Shown here: positions 42,442-51,032 of the stretch, one piece after another | Layout: every line of letters begins with the position of its first letter | How positions within the stretch are numbered: the stretch's first letter is position 1 | NCBI GenBank assembly: GCA_019750095.1 | Contig: JAIEOW010000090.1 | Location: 1 to 59,426, forward strand | Direction of reading: 5' to 3' | From: Phycisphaerales bacterium | Lineage (GTDB): Bacteria; Planctomycetota; Phycisphaerae; Phycisphaerales; UBA1924 | DNA: 59,426 nt | Position numbers and translations under genes: made by a program | Notes under the pieces: model-generated | What the model was told of the DNA's origin: nothing | Database searches by the model: none | The model's input: the letters and a program-made list of their open reading frames with translations, nothing else

Positions 42442-43410
42442 ATGCAGGGCCAAACCGTTCCAACGCAACGAATCGTCGTCGCTGGCGGCAGCGGATTCCT
42501 TGGTGCCGCCCTCGCTCGGCAGCTTGCCCAGCGTGGCGATGAGGTGGTGGTGCTCTCGCGTGGTGGCTGGGCGAGCGCGCCCAAGGGCGTGCGGGTTGTG
42601 CTGTGGGATGGCCGCACCATCGGCGCGTGGGCCAAAGCGGTGGACGGGTGCGATGTGATCGTCAACCTTTGCGGGCGGAGCGTGGATTGTGTCAAGACCG
42701 CCGCGCATTGTGCGGAGATCATGAGTTCGCGTGTGGACTCGACGCGTGTGCTTGGCGAGGCGGTTGCGGCGGCGACGAAGCGGCCGCGGGTGTGGGTGCA
42801 GATGTCGACGGCGCACATCTACGGCGACCCGGCGAGGGGCGTGGTCTGTGACGAATCGACGCCGCTCGGGCCGGAGCATGAGCTTGCGCCCAAGGTCGGT
42901 CGAGCTTGGGAAGCGGCGTTTGACGCCGTGTGTCCACCGGGCGTGCGGCGTGTGGTGCTGCGCACGGGCTTTGTGCTTGGGCGCGGCGAGGGCGCGTTGA
43001 AACGACTGGAAACGCTCTGCCAATGGGGTTTGGGTGGTCGAGTCGGACGCGGTGAGCAGGGGATGAGCTGGCTGCACATCGAGGACATGACGCGGATCAT
43101 GGTGCGGGCGATTGATGATGAATCGATGCGGGGCGTGTATGTCGCGGCCGCGACGGGACCGGTGAGCAATCGCGAGTTCATGCGTGAACTGCGGCGTGTC
43201 GCGGGCGGGCTGGGCGGGCTTGGCGTTGGGCCGCCGACGTTTGAGTGGATGGTGCGGGTTGGTGCGCCGCTGGTGCTGAGGACCGATCCGGAGCTTGCGA
43301 TCTTTGGGCGGTATTGCGTGCCGCGGCGGTTGATGAGAGAGGGTTACGTGTTTGCGTTTTCGGAGCTGCCAGGTGCGCTGCGCGACTTGTATCGAGGAGA
43401 GCGCGTCTAG
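42442..43410 (+). CDS. TIGR01777-family sugar-nucleotide epimerase-like protein (YfcH-like)
   Basis: The Rossmann motif is IVVAGGSGFLGAALARQL, followed by VVVLSRGG and CDVIVNLCGRSVDC (NLaG type). Later segments WVQMSTAHIYGDPA, VVLRTGFVLGRGEGAL and MSWLHIEDMTRIMVRAI match the TIGR01777 group, whose E. coli member is YfcH and whose substrate is unknown. The 322-residue length fits. The promoter upstream predicts a leaderless or very short-leader transcript. The gene is followed by a two-armed hairpin repeat before the next epimerase-like gene. Confidence 0.85.
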   Translation: MQGQTVPTQRIVVAGGSGFLGAALARQLAQRGDEVVVLSRGGWASAPKGVRVVLWDGRTIGAWAKAVDGCDVIVNLCGRSVDCVKTAAHCAEIMSSRVDSTRVLGEAVAAATKRPRVWVQMSTAHIYGDPARGVVCDESTPLGPEHELAPKVGRAWEAAFDAVCPPGVRRVVLRTGFVLGRGEGALKRLETLCQWGLGGRVGRGEQGMSWLHIEDMTRIMVRAIDDESMRGVYVAAATGPVSNREFMRELRRVAGGLGGLGVGPPTFEWMVRVGAPLVLRTDPELAIFGRYCVPRRLMREGYVFAFSELPGALRDLYRGERV

Positions 43411-43432
43411 GAAACGGCTGCAGCACGTTTGG

Positions 43433-43506
43433 ATTGGTGGAACGGGCCTCTGGCCTGTGAACAGGTGCGAGGCGAAGAGCCACAGGCGGGACGCCTGTGC
43501 CACCAA
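43433..43506. repeat. Second copy of the two-armed hairpin repeat
   Basis: Arms at 43436-43459 and 43481-43505 correspond to the reverse complement of the element at 14446-14516: the CCTCTGG hairpin on the left and CACAGGCG-GGA-CGCCTGTG on the right. The central 20 bases are unrelated. Both copies are preceded by GGATTGGTGG. The left arm is slightly degraded (AACGGG for CACAGG). Confidence 0.85.
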
Positions 43507-43568
43507 AGGCCGTGGGTGGCAGGCATGCGGTTGAACTTGGGACGGCGTGGTGGGTGTTGGAGTGGGCC

Positions 43569-44504
43569 ATGGGCACCAGCGTCATCACCGGAGCGTTTGG
43601 GTACACGGGGCGATCCATCGCCGAGCGGCTGCTGGAGCGCGGCGAGACGGTTCGCACCATCACGAACTCGTTGAACAGGCCGAACCCGTTTGGCGAGCGG
43701 GTGAAGGCCGAGCGGTTGGCGTTTGATGATCCCGATGCGTTGGCACGTTCGCTCGATGGCGCGGATGTGCTGTACAACACGTATTGGGTGCGGTTCAACC
43801 ATCGGTTGTTCACGTTTGAGCAGGCCGTGGCGAACACGCGGGCGTTGTTCAAGGCGGCGGGGCGTGCCGGCGTGGGACGCATCGTGCACGTGAGCATTCT
43901 GCACGCGGATGAGGCCGACGATCTGGGCTATTACCGCGGCAAGCACGCGCTTGAAGATGCGCTGCGCGAATGCGGCGTGGCGCACGCGATCGTGCGGCCT
44001 GGTGTGCTCTTCGGGCGGTTCGACATTCTGGTGAACAACATCGCGTGGACGCTGCGCCACCTGCCGATCTTCGGCGTGTTTGGCGATGGTCGCTATCGCT
44101 TGCGGCCGCTGCATGTTGACGACATGGCCGAGCTGATGATTGCCAAGGCGGATGAGCGGGCGAACTCCGTGACCGACGCCGTCGGGCCGGAAGGGTTTGC
44201 GTATCGCGAGCTTGTCGAGACGCTCGCGGAGATCATCGGGGCGCGGCGGAGAGTGGTCTCGGTGCCGCCGCTGCTAGGGCTGGGCGTGGCGAAGTTGATC
44301 AATCCGGTCGTGCAGGATGTGATCATCACGCGCGAGGAGATCGCGGGGTTGATGCGCGGGCTGCTGGATTCGGATCAGCCGGCTACGGGGAAGGTTCGGT
44401 TGACGGAATGGGCGCTGGAGCGGCGGGGGGAGCTGGGGGTGAAGTATGCGAGTGAGGTGGGGCGGCGTGTGCAGCGGGATGTGGCGTATGTGGGGGTGAG
44501 GTGA
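43569..44504 (+). CDS. NAD(P)H-binding epimerase/NmrA-like protein
   Basis: A short-chain Rossmann protein with SVITGAFGYTGRSIAERLL at the N terminus, GADVLYNTYWVRF, GRIVHVSILHADE and YYRGKHALEDALRECG, where Y-x-x-x-K is retained. FRY-type anthocyanidin reductase or NDUFA9-like and NmrA-like proteins share this plan. A C-terminal extension (ITREEIAGLMRGLLDSDQPA) resembles the NDUFA9-like proteins. The specific function is unknown. The start is ATG 43569; upstream sequence overlaps the hairpin repeat. It is convergent with the PH-like gene. Confidence 0.8.
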   Translation: MGTSVITGAFGYTGRSIAERLLERGETVRTITNSLNRPNPFGERVKAERLAFDDPDALARSLDGADVLYNTYWVRFNHRLFTFEQAVANTRALFKAAGRAGVGRIVHVSILHADEADDLGYYRGKHALEDALRECGVAHAIVRPGVLFGRFDILVNNIAWTLRHLPIFGVFGDGRYRLRPLHVDDMAELMIAKADERANSVTDAVGPEGFAYRELVETLAEIIGARRRVVSVPPLLGLGVAKLINPVVQDVIITREEIAGLMRGLLDSDQPATGKVRLTEWALERRGELGVKYASEVGRRVQRDVAYVGVR

Positions 44505-44525
44505 GTTGGTGACGTCGCCGAAGAC

Positions 44526-45131
44526 TCACGGATCAAAGCACTGCCGAATCAGACGCTCAACCGTTCGGGCGTCGTTGATCGCTTCAATCGTGAGCATTGA
44601 AGTGCCTTTGCCTGAGGGTTGTGGATAGAGATGGATGTCGCCCTTGTCCATCTCAAGGCCCTTTCGCCGCAAGTGGAGCGGATGACCAGGTTCCACTGCA
44701 CTCACAGTTGGCACGCCTCGACGAGACAAGACGACTTTGAGCACGCGCGTGCGGGTGACGGCAAAGATCGTTCGGCGTGCTACCGACTGCATGATCCACG
44801 GAACCATCGTGAGGGGGAGGATCCACAGCGCGATGAAAGCGGCGAATCCGAACGCCGTGTACACCGATCCGTAGGTTGGACGTTGCTGACTCCGATCAAG
44901 GAGCGGCTCAAGCCCGCGGAGCTCCTGAAGCATTGAACATCCAACCACGGCAAAGATCGCACTGATGCTGAGCAGCAAGCCAGACAGCAGAAGGACGCCC
45001 GGAATCTGGCGTCGAAAGATGATCCGAGGGTCTGGCTGCCCGCACCAGCGCACGTCCTCGCCCGGGTCAAGCTCCCTGCGGAGTGCCTCGGCCATGTCCG
45101 GGGGTAGAGATGAAGCAACGGTGTCGTCCAT
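44526..45131 (-). CDS. Membrane protein with bacterial PH-like domain
   Basis: The 201-residue protein has a cytosolic start (RRELDPGEDVRWCGQPDPR, a motif common to bacterial PH-domain proteins), two membrane helices (IPGVLLLSGLLLSISAIFAV and VYTAFGFAAFIALWILPLTM), then a PH-like beta-rich part beginning ARRTIFAVTRTRVLKVV. GLEMDKGDIHLYP and the final helix fit the fold. These proteins are widespread and of unknown function. It stands between convergent and divergent neighbours, with its start 77 bases from the TPP riboswitch on the opposite strand. Confidence 0.75.
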   Translation of the reverse strand: MDDTVASSLPPDMAEALRRELDPGEDVRWCGQPDPRIIFRRQIPGVLLLSGLLLSISAIFAVVGCSMLQELRGLEPLLDRSQQRPTYGSVYTAFGFAAFIALWILPLTMVPWIMQSVARRTIFAVTRTRVLKVVLSRRGVPTVSAVEPGHPLHLRRKGLEMDKGDIHLYPQPSGKGTSMLTIEAINDARTVERLIRQCFDP

Positions 45132-45207
45132 CGAGCATCATTGTTCGCATTGGTCAGGCGGCAGTTTCAATACGCGTGCAGTAGGTTTTGAGCATACCCT
45201 TGCAGCA

Positions 45208-45298
45208 CAACGCTCGGGGCGCGGCGGCCATTTGGGGCCGATCGCTGAGATGCACCCGTAGAACCTGATCCGGTTTGTACCGGCGGAGGGAAGCGATC
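45208..45298 (+). promoter_or_regulatory. TPP riboswitch (THI box)
   Basis: The conserved TPP aptamer elements appear in order: CTCGGGGC (45213-45220), GCTGAGATGCACCC (45244-45257), GAACCTGATCCGG (45261-45273), and GCGGAGGGAAGCG (45283-45295). CGCT (45211-45214) pairs with AGCG (45292-45295) as helix P1. It precedes an unknown ORF and thiC. The conserved GGAGGG end sits eight bases before a GTG start (45299), so ligand binding could directly hide the ribosome binding site; no terminator is visible. Confidence 0.92.
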
Positions 45299-45895
45299 GT
45301 GGACGCAGAACAACATCTTGAGTGGCGAGCACTTCGCGACGAAGCGCGCACGGCCCTGCGCTCTGGCGACTGGATGCTGCGACTCTGCGTCTTTCCTTCG
45401 TTCGATGCGCCAGAGAGCATCGGGATCGGTATGCCCTCCGGACGATTGGTTCGCGACCGCAGACTCCACTTGGAAAGCGTGCATGAACTTCGGTTGTGCC
45501 GCTGGAGTCTCGCCGAGGACGCCGACAAACTTCGCTCGCCGGTTGAGCGTCAGCGGCACCCCCGCATGCTTCACCCAACTATTGTTAATCGCAGCGTGAG
45601 CGTCGATCCCCAACTGATCGAACTTTGTCTCGGGCCGCTCTCGAGCATCGCGATCCCTGTCCTGCCCACAGCCAACGTAGTGGGTTTGGACGGAACATCG
45701 TTCGAATTGTTCGCCCAGTCGGGATATCACGGGATCAACTGCCACTGGTGGAGCGAACACCCCGAGCAATGGCAGCCGCTCATGATTTGGTTCGCTGACA
45801 CGAAGAACAAGCTCGCATCGATTCTCGATACTTCACCCGAAACCACAATCGACAACTCGCAGGACGACCATGTGCCTGCAAGGAACAAGCCATGA
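45299..45895 (+). CDS. Unknown protein between the TPP riboswitch and thiC
   Basis: I do not recognise the family. The 198-residue product has no signal or membrane helix. It is rich in Leu, Arg and acidic residues, with a strand-rich centre ([20 protein letters not shown], about 118-137) and a conserved-looking end [21 protein letters not shown] (about 152-172), a pattern that recalls small immunity or SUKH-like proteins. GTG 45299 is eight bases after GGAGGG within the riboswitch; a TTG at 45275 lies inside the aptamer and is unlikely. Its stop overlaps the thiC start as ATGA, so it is translationally coupled to thiC and should be TPP-controlled. Confidence 0.68.
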   Translation: MDAEQHLEWRALRDEARTALRSGDWMLRLCVFPSFDAPESIGIGMPSGRLVRDRRLHLESVHELRLCRWSLAEDADKLRSPVERQRHPRMLHPTIVNRSVSVDPQLIELCLGPLSSIAIPVLPTANVVGLDGTSFELFAQSGYHGINCHWWSEHPEQWQPLMIWFADTKNKLASILDTSPETTIDNSQDDHVPARNKP

Positions 45896-47820
45896 TTGCC
45901 TCTTCTCACGCCACATCCCGCCTCAATCCGCCCCTCCGCAGCGCCCGCAACCCCGGCAACACGCCAGGCGTCACGACCCCCGGCTCATTCGCCAACGCCC
46001 CGGACGTCGGCGGGTCGCTCATGTTCTCTTCGCCCGACACGCCGGGCATGCCCGCGCCCAGCGAGAAGACGGCGTGGGACTTCCTGCCCGAAGGGTGGAC
46101 AGTGAACAAAGGCACTGGGCATCAGGCACTGGGCACTGGTGAGACCCAGGCGGTGTTCACTACGGCCCGCGGCGAGCAGATGCGGGTCACCTATCCGCGA
46201 GGCTTCACGCCGATCACTCAGCTTGAGTCTGCTCGGCTGGGCATCATCACGCCGCAGATGCGTCGCGTTGCTGAGCGTGAGCCGCACTTTGATGTGCTCT
46301 TTCCCGGCAAGGGGGCCGAGGCGGTGCGGGATGAGGTGGCCGCGGGGCGCATGGTGATTCCGGCGAACATCAACCATCTGAAGTACAACCTTGATCCGAT
46401 GTGCATCGGCCGTGCGAGCATGACCAAGGTGAACGCCAACATGGGCGCGTCGCCGGTCTCTTCAGGCACGCACGAAGAGGTCGAGAAGCTGAAGTGGGCG
46501 GAGAAGTGGGGGGCCGACACGGTGATGGATCTTTCCACCGGCGGCAATCTCGATGAATGCCGCGACGCGATCATCCGCGCGTCGACCGTGCCCATCGGCA
46601 CCGTGCCGATCTATTCGATGATCATCGGGAAGAAGATCGAAGACCTGGATTGGCCGACGATCGAGGCCTCGCTGCACCATCAGGCCAGGCAGGGCGTGGA
46701 CTATTTCACGATCCACGCCGGCGTGCGGCGGGCGCATCTGAAGCACGTGAAGAATCGCCTCATCGGCATCGTCAGCCGCGGCGGTTCGCTGCTGGCCAAG
46801 TGGATGCTTGTGCATAGCCAAGAGAACATCATGTACACCCGCTGGGAGGAGATCTGCGACATCCTCCGGCAGTATGACGTGACGTTCAGCATCGGCGACG
46901 GCCTCCGCCCCGGCGGGCTTGCCGATGCGACCGATGCGGCTCAGATCGCGGAGCTTGAGACGCTGGGCGAACTCACCGAGCGGGCCTGGCGCAAGGGCGT
47001 GCAGGTAATGATCGAAGGCCCCGGGCACGTGCCGTTTGATCAGATCGAGTGGAACGCGAAGGTGCAGCGGACGCTCTGCCACGGGGCTCCGTTCTATGTG
47101 CTTGGGCCGCTGGTGACGGACATGTTCCCCGGCTACGACCACATTACTTCGTGCATTGGGGCCACCAGCATGGCCTATCACGGCGCGGCGATGCTCTGCT
47201 ATGTCACGCCGAAGGAGCACCTGGGCCTGCCGAAGAAAGACGACGTCAAGCAGGGGTGCATCGCGTACAAGATCGCCGCCCACGCTGCGGACATCGCACT
47301 CGGCATCCCCGGCACGCGTGATCGCGACGACGAACTGACCAAAGCCCGTGCCGCGTTGAACTGGGAGAAGCACTTCGAGCTCTCGTTCGATCCCGACACC
47401 GCCCGGGCGTATCACGACGAAGACCTCGACGTCGACACCGACTTCTGCGCCATGTGCGGGCACGACTGGTGCAGCGTGCGGATCAGCAAGGAGATCCAGG
47501 AGTTTGCCAGCGGCAAGGCAGAGGGCTTTGAGCGTGTCGGGGCCAACGGCAAGGTCGGAGCGCCGGTGAAGTCCGCCGCACTGACGCCGGAGCAGCAGGA
47601 AGTGCTCGCCAAACGCGGCGTGCTCTCTCCGGAAGAGATTCACAAGCTGGCGAGCAAGACCAAGAAGGCCGTGGGCGCGGATGCGGGCAAGGCGTCATGC
47701 CACAGCGATTATGTTGATCCGGACACGGCGAAGGAACTGGTGGCCGGCAAGGGTGGGGTGGTGGTGCAGCTTGATGTGCGGCCGGCGCTGGGGATTTCGA
47801 AGGACGATCGATTGGTGTGA
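45892..47820 (+). CDS. thiC: Phosphomethylpyrimidine synthase ThiC
   Basis: ThiC is the radical SAM enzyme that turns aminoimidazole ribotide into the pyrimidine half of thiamine. Core motifs include [69 protein letters not shown] and the Fe-S site [12 protein letters not shown] (C-x2-C-x4-C). The length of 642 is normal, with a poorly conserved N-terminal 50 residues and a C-terminal tail of about 85 residues after the cluster site. It overlaps the preceding unknown ORF (ATGA), so expression depends on the TPP riboswitch. Its final 36 bases are repeated 740 bases downstream. Confidence 0.96.
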   Translation: MIASSHATSRLNPPLRSARNPGNTPGVTTPGSFANAPDVGGSLMFSSPDTPGMPAPSEKTAWDFLPEGWTVNKGTGHQALGTGETQAVFTTARGEQMRVTYPRGFTPITQLESARLGIITPQMRRVAEREPHFDVLFPGKGAEAVRDEVAAGRMVIPANINHLKYNLDPMCIGRASMTKVNANMGASPVSSGTHEEVEKLKWAEKWGADTVMDLSTGGNLDECRDAIIRASTVPIGTVPIYSMIIGKKIEDLDWPTIEASLHHQARQGVDYFTIHAGVRRAHLKHVKNRLIGIVSRGGSLLAKWMLVHSQENIMYTRWEEICDILRQYDVTFSIGDGLRPGGLADATDAAQIAELETLGELTERAWRKGVQVMIEGPGHVPFDQIEWNAKVQRTLCHGAPFYVLGPLVTDMFPGYDHITSCIGATSMAYHGAAMLCYVTPKEHLGLPKKDDVKQGCIAYKIAAHAADIALGIPGTRDRDDELTKARAALNWEKHFELSFDPDTARAYHDEDLDVDTDFCAMCGHDWCSVRISKEIQEFASGKAEGFERVGANGKVGAPVKSAALTPEQQEVLAKRGVLSPEEIHKLASKTKKAVGADAGKASCHSDYVDPDTAKELVAGKGGVVVQLDVRPALGISKDDRLV

Positions 47821-47843
47821 GCACTTCTCTCGACGGAGCCCAC

Positions 47844-48482
47844 ATGACCAAGAACGAGTTGATCGACGAGCTGTCGGCGTTCATCCGGCTTGGCCTCCGA
47901 GCCGGATTCCAATCGGAGGCGGCCATCGAAGAGGCAGCGATCGAGAACTTCGGTGATGAGTACGGCGGGGACGATCTTGCTCGATGCGTCAAAGCGATGA
48001 TGTCCGAGTTCTTTGCAGAGCTGGATGCTGAGCGGTTGTCCTGGCCTGCGGTCACGGATTGTGACCGGCTGGATGCTTCCTTTGAGGAACTCAATGCGAT
48101 CGGCATCATGGCTCGTCATGACTGGTGGTGCTGCAATACTTGTGGATCGGCGGCGATGCCGGACGAGTACGCTCGTCTCGGCGGTCTTTGGGGCGGCACA
48201 CCCATCGTGGGTTATGTCTTTTATCATCGTCAGCAGACCGAGTCGGCCGTCGAGGGCGGCGGGATCTTTCTTGGCTATGGAACGACCGACTTTGTAAGCA
48301 CCGATGAGGAATACCAGGAACGGTCGGTCAGAATCGCCCATATGGCGCAGAAGGTGTTCGAGTCGCACGAGCTGGCCGTGACTTGGGACGGAACGTTCGA
48401 GCGGAAGCTGTTCGTGGACCTCCGTTGGCAGCGGCGATCGCGGCCCAAGCGATTCTGTGAAGGCGACGACGCGGTGGAATAG
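47844..48482 (+). CDS. DUF6891-like protein (accessory, immunity-like)
   Basis: The protein resembles the DUF6891 family: GIMARHDWWCCNTCGSAAM (paired cysteines near residue 93), VGYVFYHRQQTE (a conserved YVFYHxQD-like segment), FLGYG and a C-terminal LAVTWDGTFERKLFVDLRWQRR. These are found in actinobacteria and others, of unknown function, often near toxin-immunity loci. ATG 47844 has GGAG six bases upstream; GTG 47817 overlapping thiC is the alternative. The product is 212 residues. A copy of the thiC tail follows the gene, suggesting that it arrived by an insertion event. Confidence 0.62.
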   Translation: MTKNELIDELSAFIRLGLRAGFQSEAAIEEAAIENFGDEYGGDDLARCVKAMMSEFFAELDAERLSWPAVTDCDRLDASFEELNAIGIMARHDWWCCNTCGSAAMPDEYARLGGLWGGTPIVGYVFYHRQQTESAVEGGGIFLGYGTTDFVSTDEEYQERSVRIAHMAQKVFESHELAVTWDGTFERKLFVDLRWQRRSRPKRFCEGDDAVE

Positions 48483-48503
48483 GCTCTTGGGCTTGGAGAG
48501 TTG

Positions 48504-48562
48504 GTGGCGCAGATTGATGTGCGGCCGGCGCTGGGGATTGCGCCATGTGGTCCGTTGGTTTA
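48504..48562 (+). pseudogene. Remnant of a thiC 3' end
   Basis: Bases 48504-48539 match the thiC end at 47761-47796 with 34 of 36 identical. In the thiC frame it reads [12 protein letters not shown]...PLV-stop, against [12 protein letters not shown]...RLV-stop in thiC. There is no upstream thiC sequence. It lies between the DUF6891-like gene and the next accessory gene. Confidence 0.75.
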
Positions 48563-48578
48563 GGCATGAGGAGCGACG

Positions 48579-50126
48579 ATGATTTGGACTGCCCCTGTGG
48601 GATCGAAGGTCACACTCAGTGTGGCACCGCCGTTGACCAGCGATCGGGGTTCGCGTGTGTCTGTAGGTGGTCTTTCGTACCAACAATCTCAAGCGGAAAT
48701 CGCAAAGCTCTTTGGCCGATTCGGCTTTGAGCGAAACTCATCGCCATTTGTGGTCCTCGAAGTCGATGATCCGCGTTGGCGCGATCTGCTGGACGCCATT
48801 GCCGATTTGTCTCGAAAGGGCATCGGTTGCTTGAAAGCCGCCTGGGTTGATGAGCCAGAGCCGTCGTCATCGGATCCGCATGCATGGTTCGAGCTCTCCA
48901 CGGGACCGGCCGACTTTCACTCGCCAGCGCGAGCACCCGCAGCGCTGTGCTACGGCGAGCGGTTCGGGCAAAAGGTGATCTCCGAAGAGTTTCGCAGGGT
49001 CGTTGATGAGAACGGCCTGACAGGCTTGAGCTTTCTTCCGCTTGAGGATGCGTACCCAGATGACCCAAGGGTCTGGTGCGAGGTCTACGCAGAAAAACCG
49101 ATCGGGCGCGGCCTGGATCATCCGCTTATCGACCCCACAAAGCTGATCGCGGCACATTCGGCTGAGCGGAGCGATCCGGCGCACCGCTGCGGCGAACCGA
49201 TGGCACGGTTCGAGTACATGCGAGAGAACGTGAGGATGCAGAACCCGTTCATCGCGGCACTCTTCGGAACTGCGATCTCGAGTTTTAGAGTCCATGGACA
49301 ACAGCGGTTTGTGAGAGAGCATCTCCCGGCGACCGACTTCGCGTATCTCGGCTGGACGAGGCGTCCAGCTCCGAACGATAAGTTTCCGTGGAGATGGATT
49401 GAATCCATCAGTTGCAACGCTCGCACGAGAAAACTCCTCATCGAAGCAGGCATCCTCAAGGCCCACCGATTCAAGACACTCTGCGTCGTTCCAGCGTCCG
49501 ACGCGACCTCCGAAATACTCGATCGCACCGTGAGCCTGCCAGTTCCGCCGCCGGCCTACACCCAAGCCGAGGCCAGCGCCGAAAGAGCCCGCCGAGCCGT
49601 CAAGATCGCATCGCGCAAGCCCTACACAACCTTGCGATTTTCCAGCACCAAAGACGCTGCGGCCTATCTTGAACGCCGACTCTCTGACGGCTCAGCGACT
49701 TGGACACCGGCGCGTGAATCAAGCTACTTTGCTGAGATCCAATCTTCGGAGCTCTTCGCACGCACACCCGACGCATGGAAGCGCCTCGCTCCGCTCCTGC
49801 CCGAAGACGTGTATGGTGACTATCTCTGCCCACACGGAAAACTTGATTTCGGCATGATGGTGCCGGAGTGGAACCAGTATTCGGCGTTCTCTCCGGGGGA
49901 GTCGCCTTCTGAAGAAGAACCGAGTGATATCGACATCAACTTCGGTGGTTCCGGCAACGGGGATTGGTTTTCCTTTCGGTCGGATGATCCGCTCATGCCC
50001 GCCGATGCGCGAGTTGTTTTCTGGGATCATGAGAGGAGTGCCATCGCCGACGAGTGGCCCAACATCGCGGCCTTTGCGGCGCACATCGTTGCGGCCTGCG
50101 ACTTCTTGAGTGAGCCGTCGCAATAA
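48579..50126 (+). CDS. Large unknown protein with possible C-terminal SUKH-like domain
   Basis: The 515-residue protein is not clearly recognisable. Residues 1-180 form an alpha/beta part with FVVLEVDDPRWRDLLDAIADL. A central section (about 200-330) is Arg/Glu-rich and helical. The last 110 residues (GNGDWFSFRSDDPLMPADARV, then VVFWDHERSAIADEWPNIAAFA) look like the SUKH/SMI1-KNR4 fold found in immunity proteins. GAGGAG is five bases before ATG 48579. It sits with the DUF6891-like gene and the zinc-cluster gene at 50166 in an accessory stretch. Assignment to an immunity family is inference only. Confidence 0.55.
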   Translation: MIWTAPVGSKVTLSVAPPLTSDRGSRVSVGGLSYQQSQAEIAKLFGRFGFERNSSPFVVLEVDDPRWRDLLDAIADLSRKGIGCLKAAWVDEPEPSSSDPHAWFELSTGPADFHSPARAPAALCYGERFGQKVISEEFRRVVDENGLTGLSFLPLEDAYPDDPRVWCEVYAEKPIGRGLDHPLIDPTKLIAAHSAERSDPAHRCGEPMARFEYMRENVRMQNPFIAALFGTAISSFRVHGQQRFVREHLPATDFAYLGWTRRPAPNDKFPWRWIESISCNARTRKLLIEAGILKAHRFKTLCVVPASDATSEILDRTVSLPVPPPAYTQAEASAERARRAVKIASRKPYTTLRFSSTKDAAAYLERRLSDGSATWTPARESSYFAEIQSSELFARTPDAWKRLAPLLPEDVYGDYLCPHGKLDFGMMVPEWNQYSAFSPGESPSEEEPSDIDINFGGSGNGDWFSFRSDDPLMPADARVVFWDHERSAIADEWPNIAAFAAHIVAACDFLSEPSQ

Positions 50127-50165
50127 GGATCGTGCGGCGTACGCTGCTCGAACGCGCGTGTGAAC

Positions 50166-50771
50166 ATGGAGCCCAAGAAGATCTATCAGAAACTCCGGGT
50201 CCGCGTCAAGCAGCAGCCGCGAGCGAATCCCGTTGAGCCGACGCGAGCGTTGCGAGGTCCATTCACCTGCGTAGTGAAGTGTCCACGCTGCGGGAACGAA
50301 GCAGCATGGAAGTCGGCCTGCGGGTATTGCCCGGTCAAGCCCGATCCTGCGGAACTGAAGCGTGCGGGCTTTGAGTGGAATCCTGACGACCACGATGTGT
50401 GGTACTTCCCGCGGATCGTTCCGCCCGGAACGCTCGAACACTCTGAGCGAGGCGAACCGAACGTCTATCGCGGGCATGGATACAACAACCTCGGGGTGGT
50501 GTTCTGCAGTGCCTGTGTCATGCCAAGGCCGATGCGTCTCGATTGGCCGCGCTGTGCGTTCTACGCGATCAGCATGAAACGCACGACGATCTTCGCTCAG
50601 GATCGACTTGACTTCTTGGCTCTCCGTTCTTTCCTGGCCGCGAAGCAACGTCGGCAGCTCTACCGCGACGGCCTTGCGCCCTGGTTCGTTCGATACCTGC
50701 CGCGCGGGGCAATCGCGAGCAAGAATCGAGAGGTGATCCTCCGAGCGATGGATGCTTGCCTGGCACGCTGA
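50166..50771 (+). CDS. Hypothetical protein with CxxC metal-binding motifs
   Basis: The 201-residue protein contains CPRCGNEAAWKSACGYC (about 39-55) and CSACVMP (about 117), which could hold a zinc ion. A basic N terminus (KKIYQKLRVRVKQQ) precedes them and the C terminus is helical and basic (FLAAKQRRQLYRDG). I recognise no family. ATG 50166 is chosen; GTG 50160 is two codons upstream. It follows the unknown gene by 39 bases and ends the accessory stretch; the next 261 bases hold no gene I can support. Confidence 0.55.
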   Translation: MEPKKIYQKLRVRVKQQPRANPVEPTRALRGPFTCVVKCPRCGNEAAWKSACGYCPVKPDPAELKRAGFEWNPDDHDVWYFPRIVPPGTLEHSERGEPNVYRGHGYNNLGVVFCSACVMPRPMRLDWPRCAFYAISMKRTTIFAQDRLDFLALRSFLAAKQRRQLYRDGLAPWFVRYLPRGAIASKNREVILRAMDACLAR

Positions 50772-51032
50772 AGGGCGACGTCGTTTCAAGCCATTGGTGG
50801 ACCCGCGAGATCAACCTGCCCGATCGATCAGGCGCACGTGCTCGACATGCTGAGCGTGGGTTCGATCATCGAAAGCGTGCGAGCGACCCCGCGGATCGAG
50901 TTGCAGGAACCACGTGCTCTCGTGCAACGCCACGCCGGCAAGGCGTAAATCAAGGTCTGAGCGTGAGCGAATCTTGTCCGAGTCCTTACGCACGCGTCCG
51001 CGCGATCGCCCGCGGCTGATTACACTGGCGGC

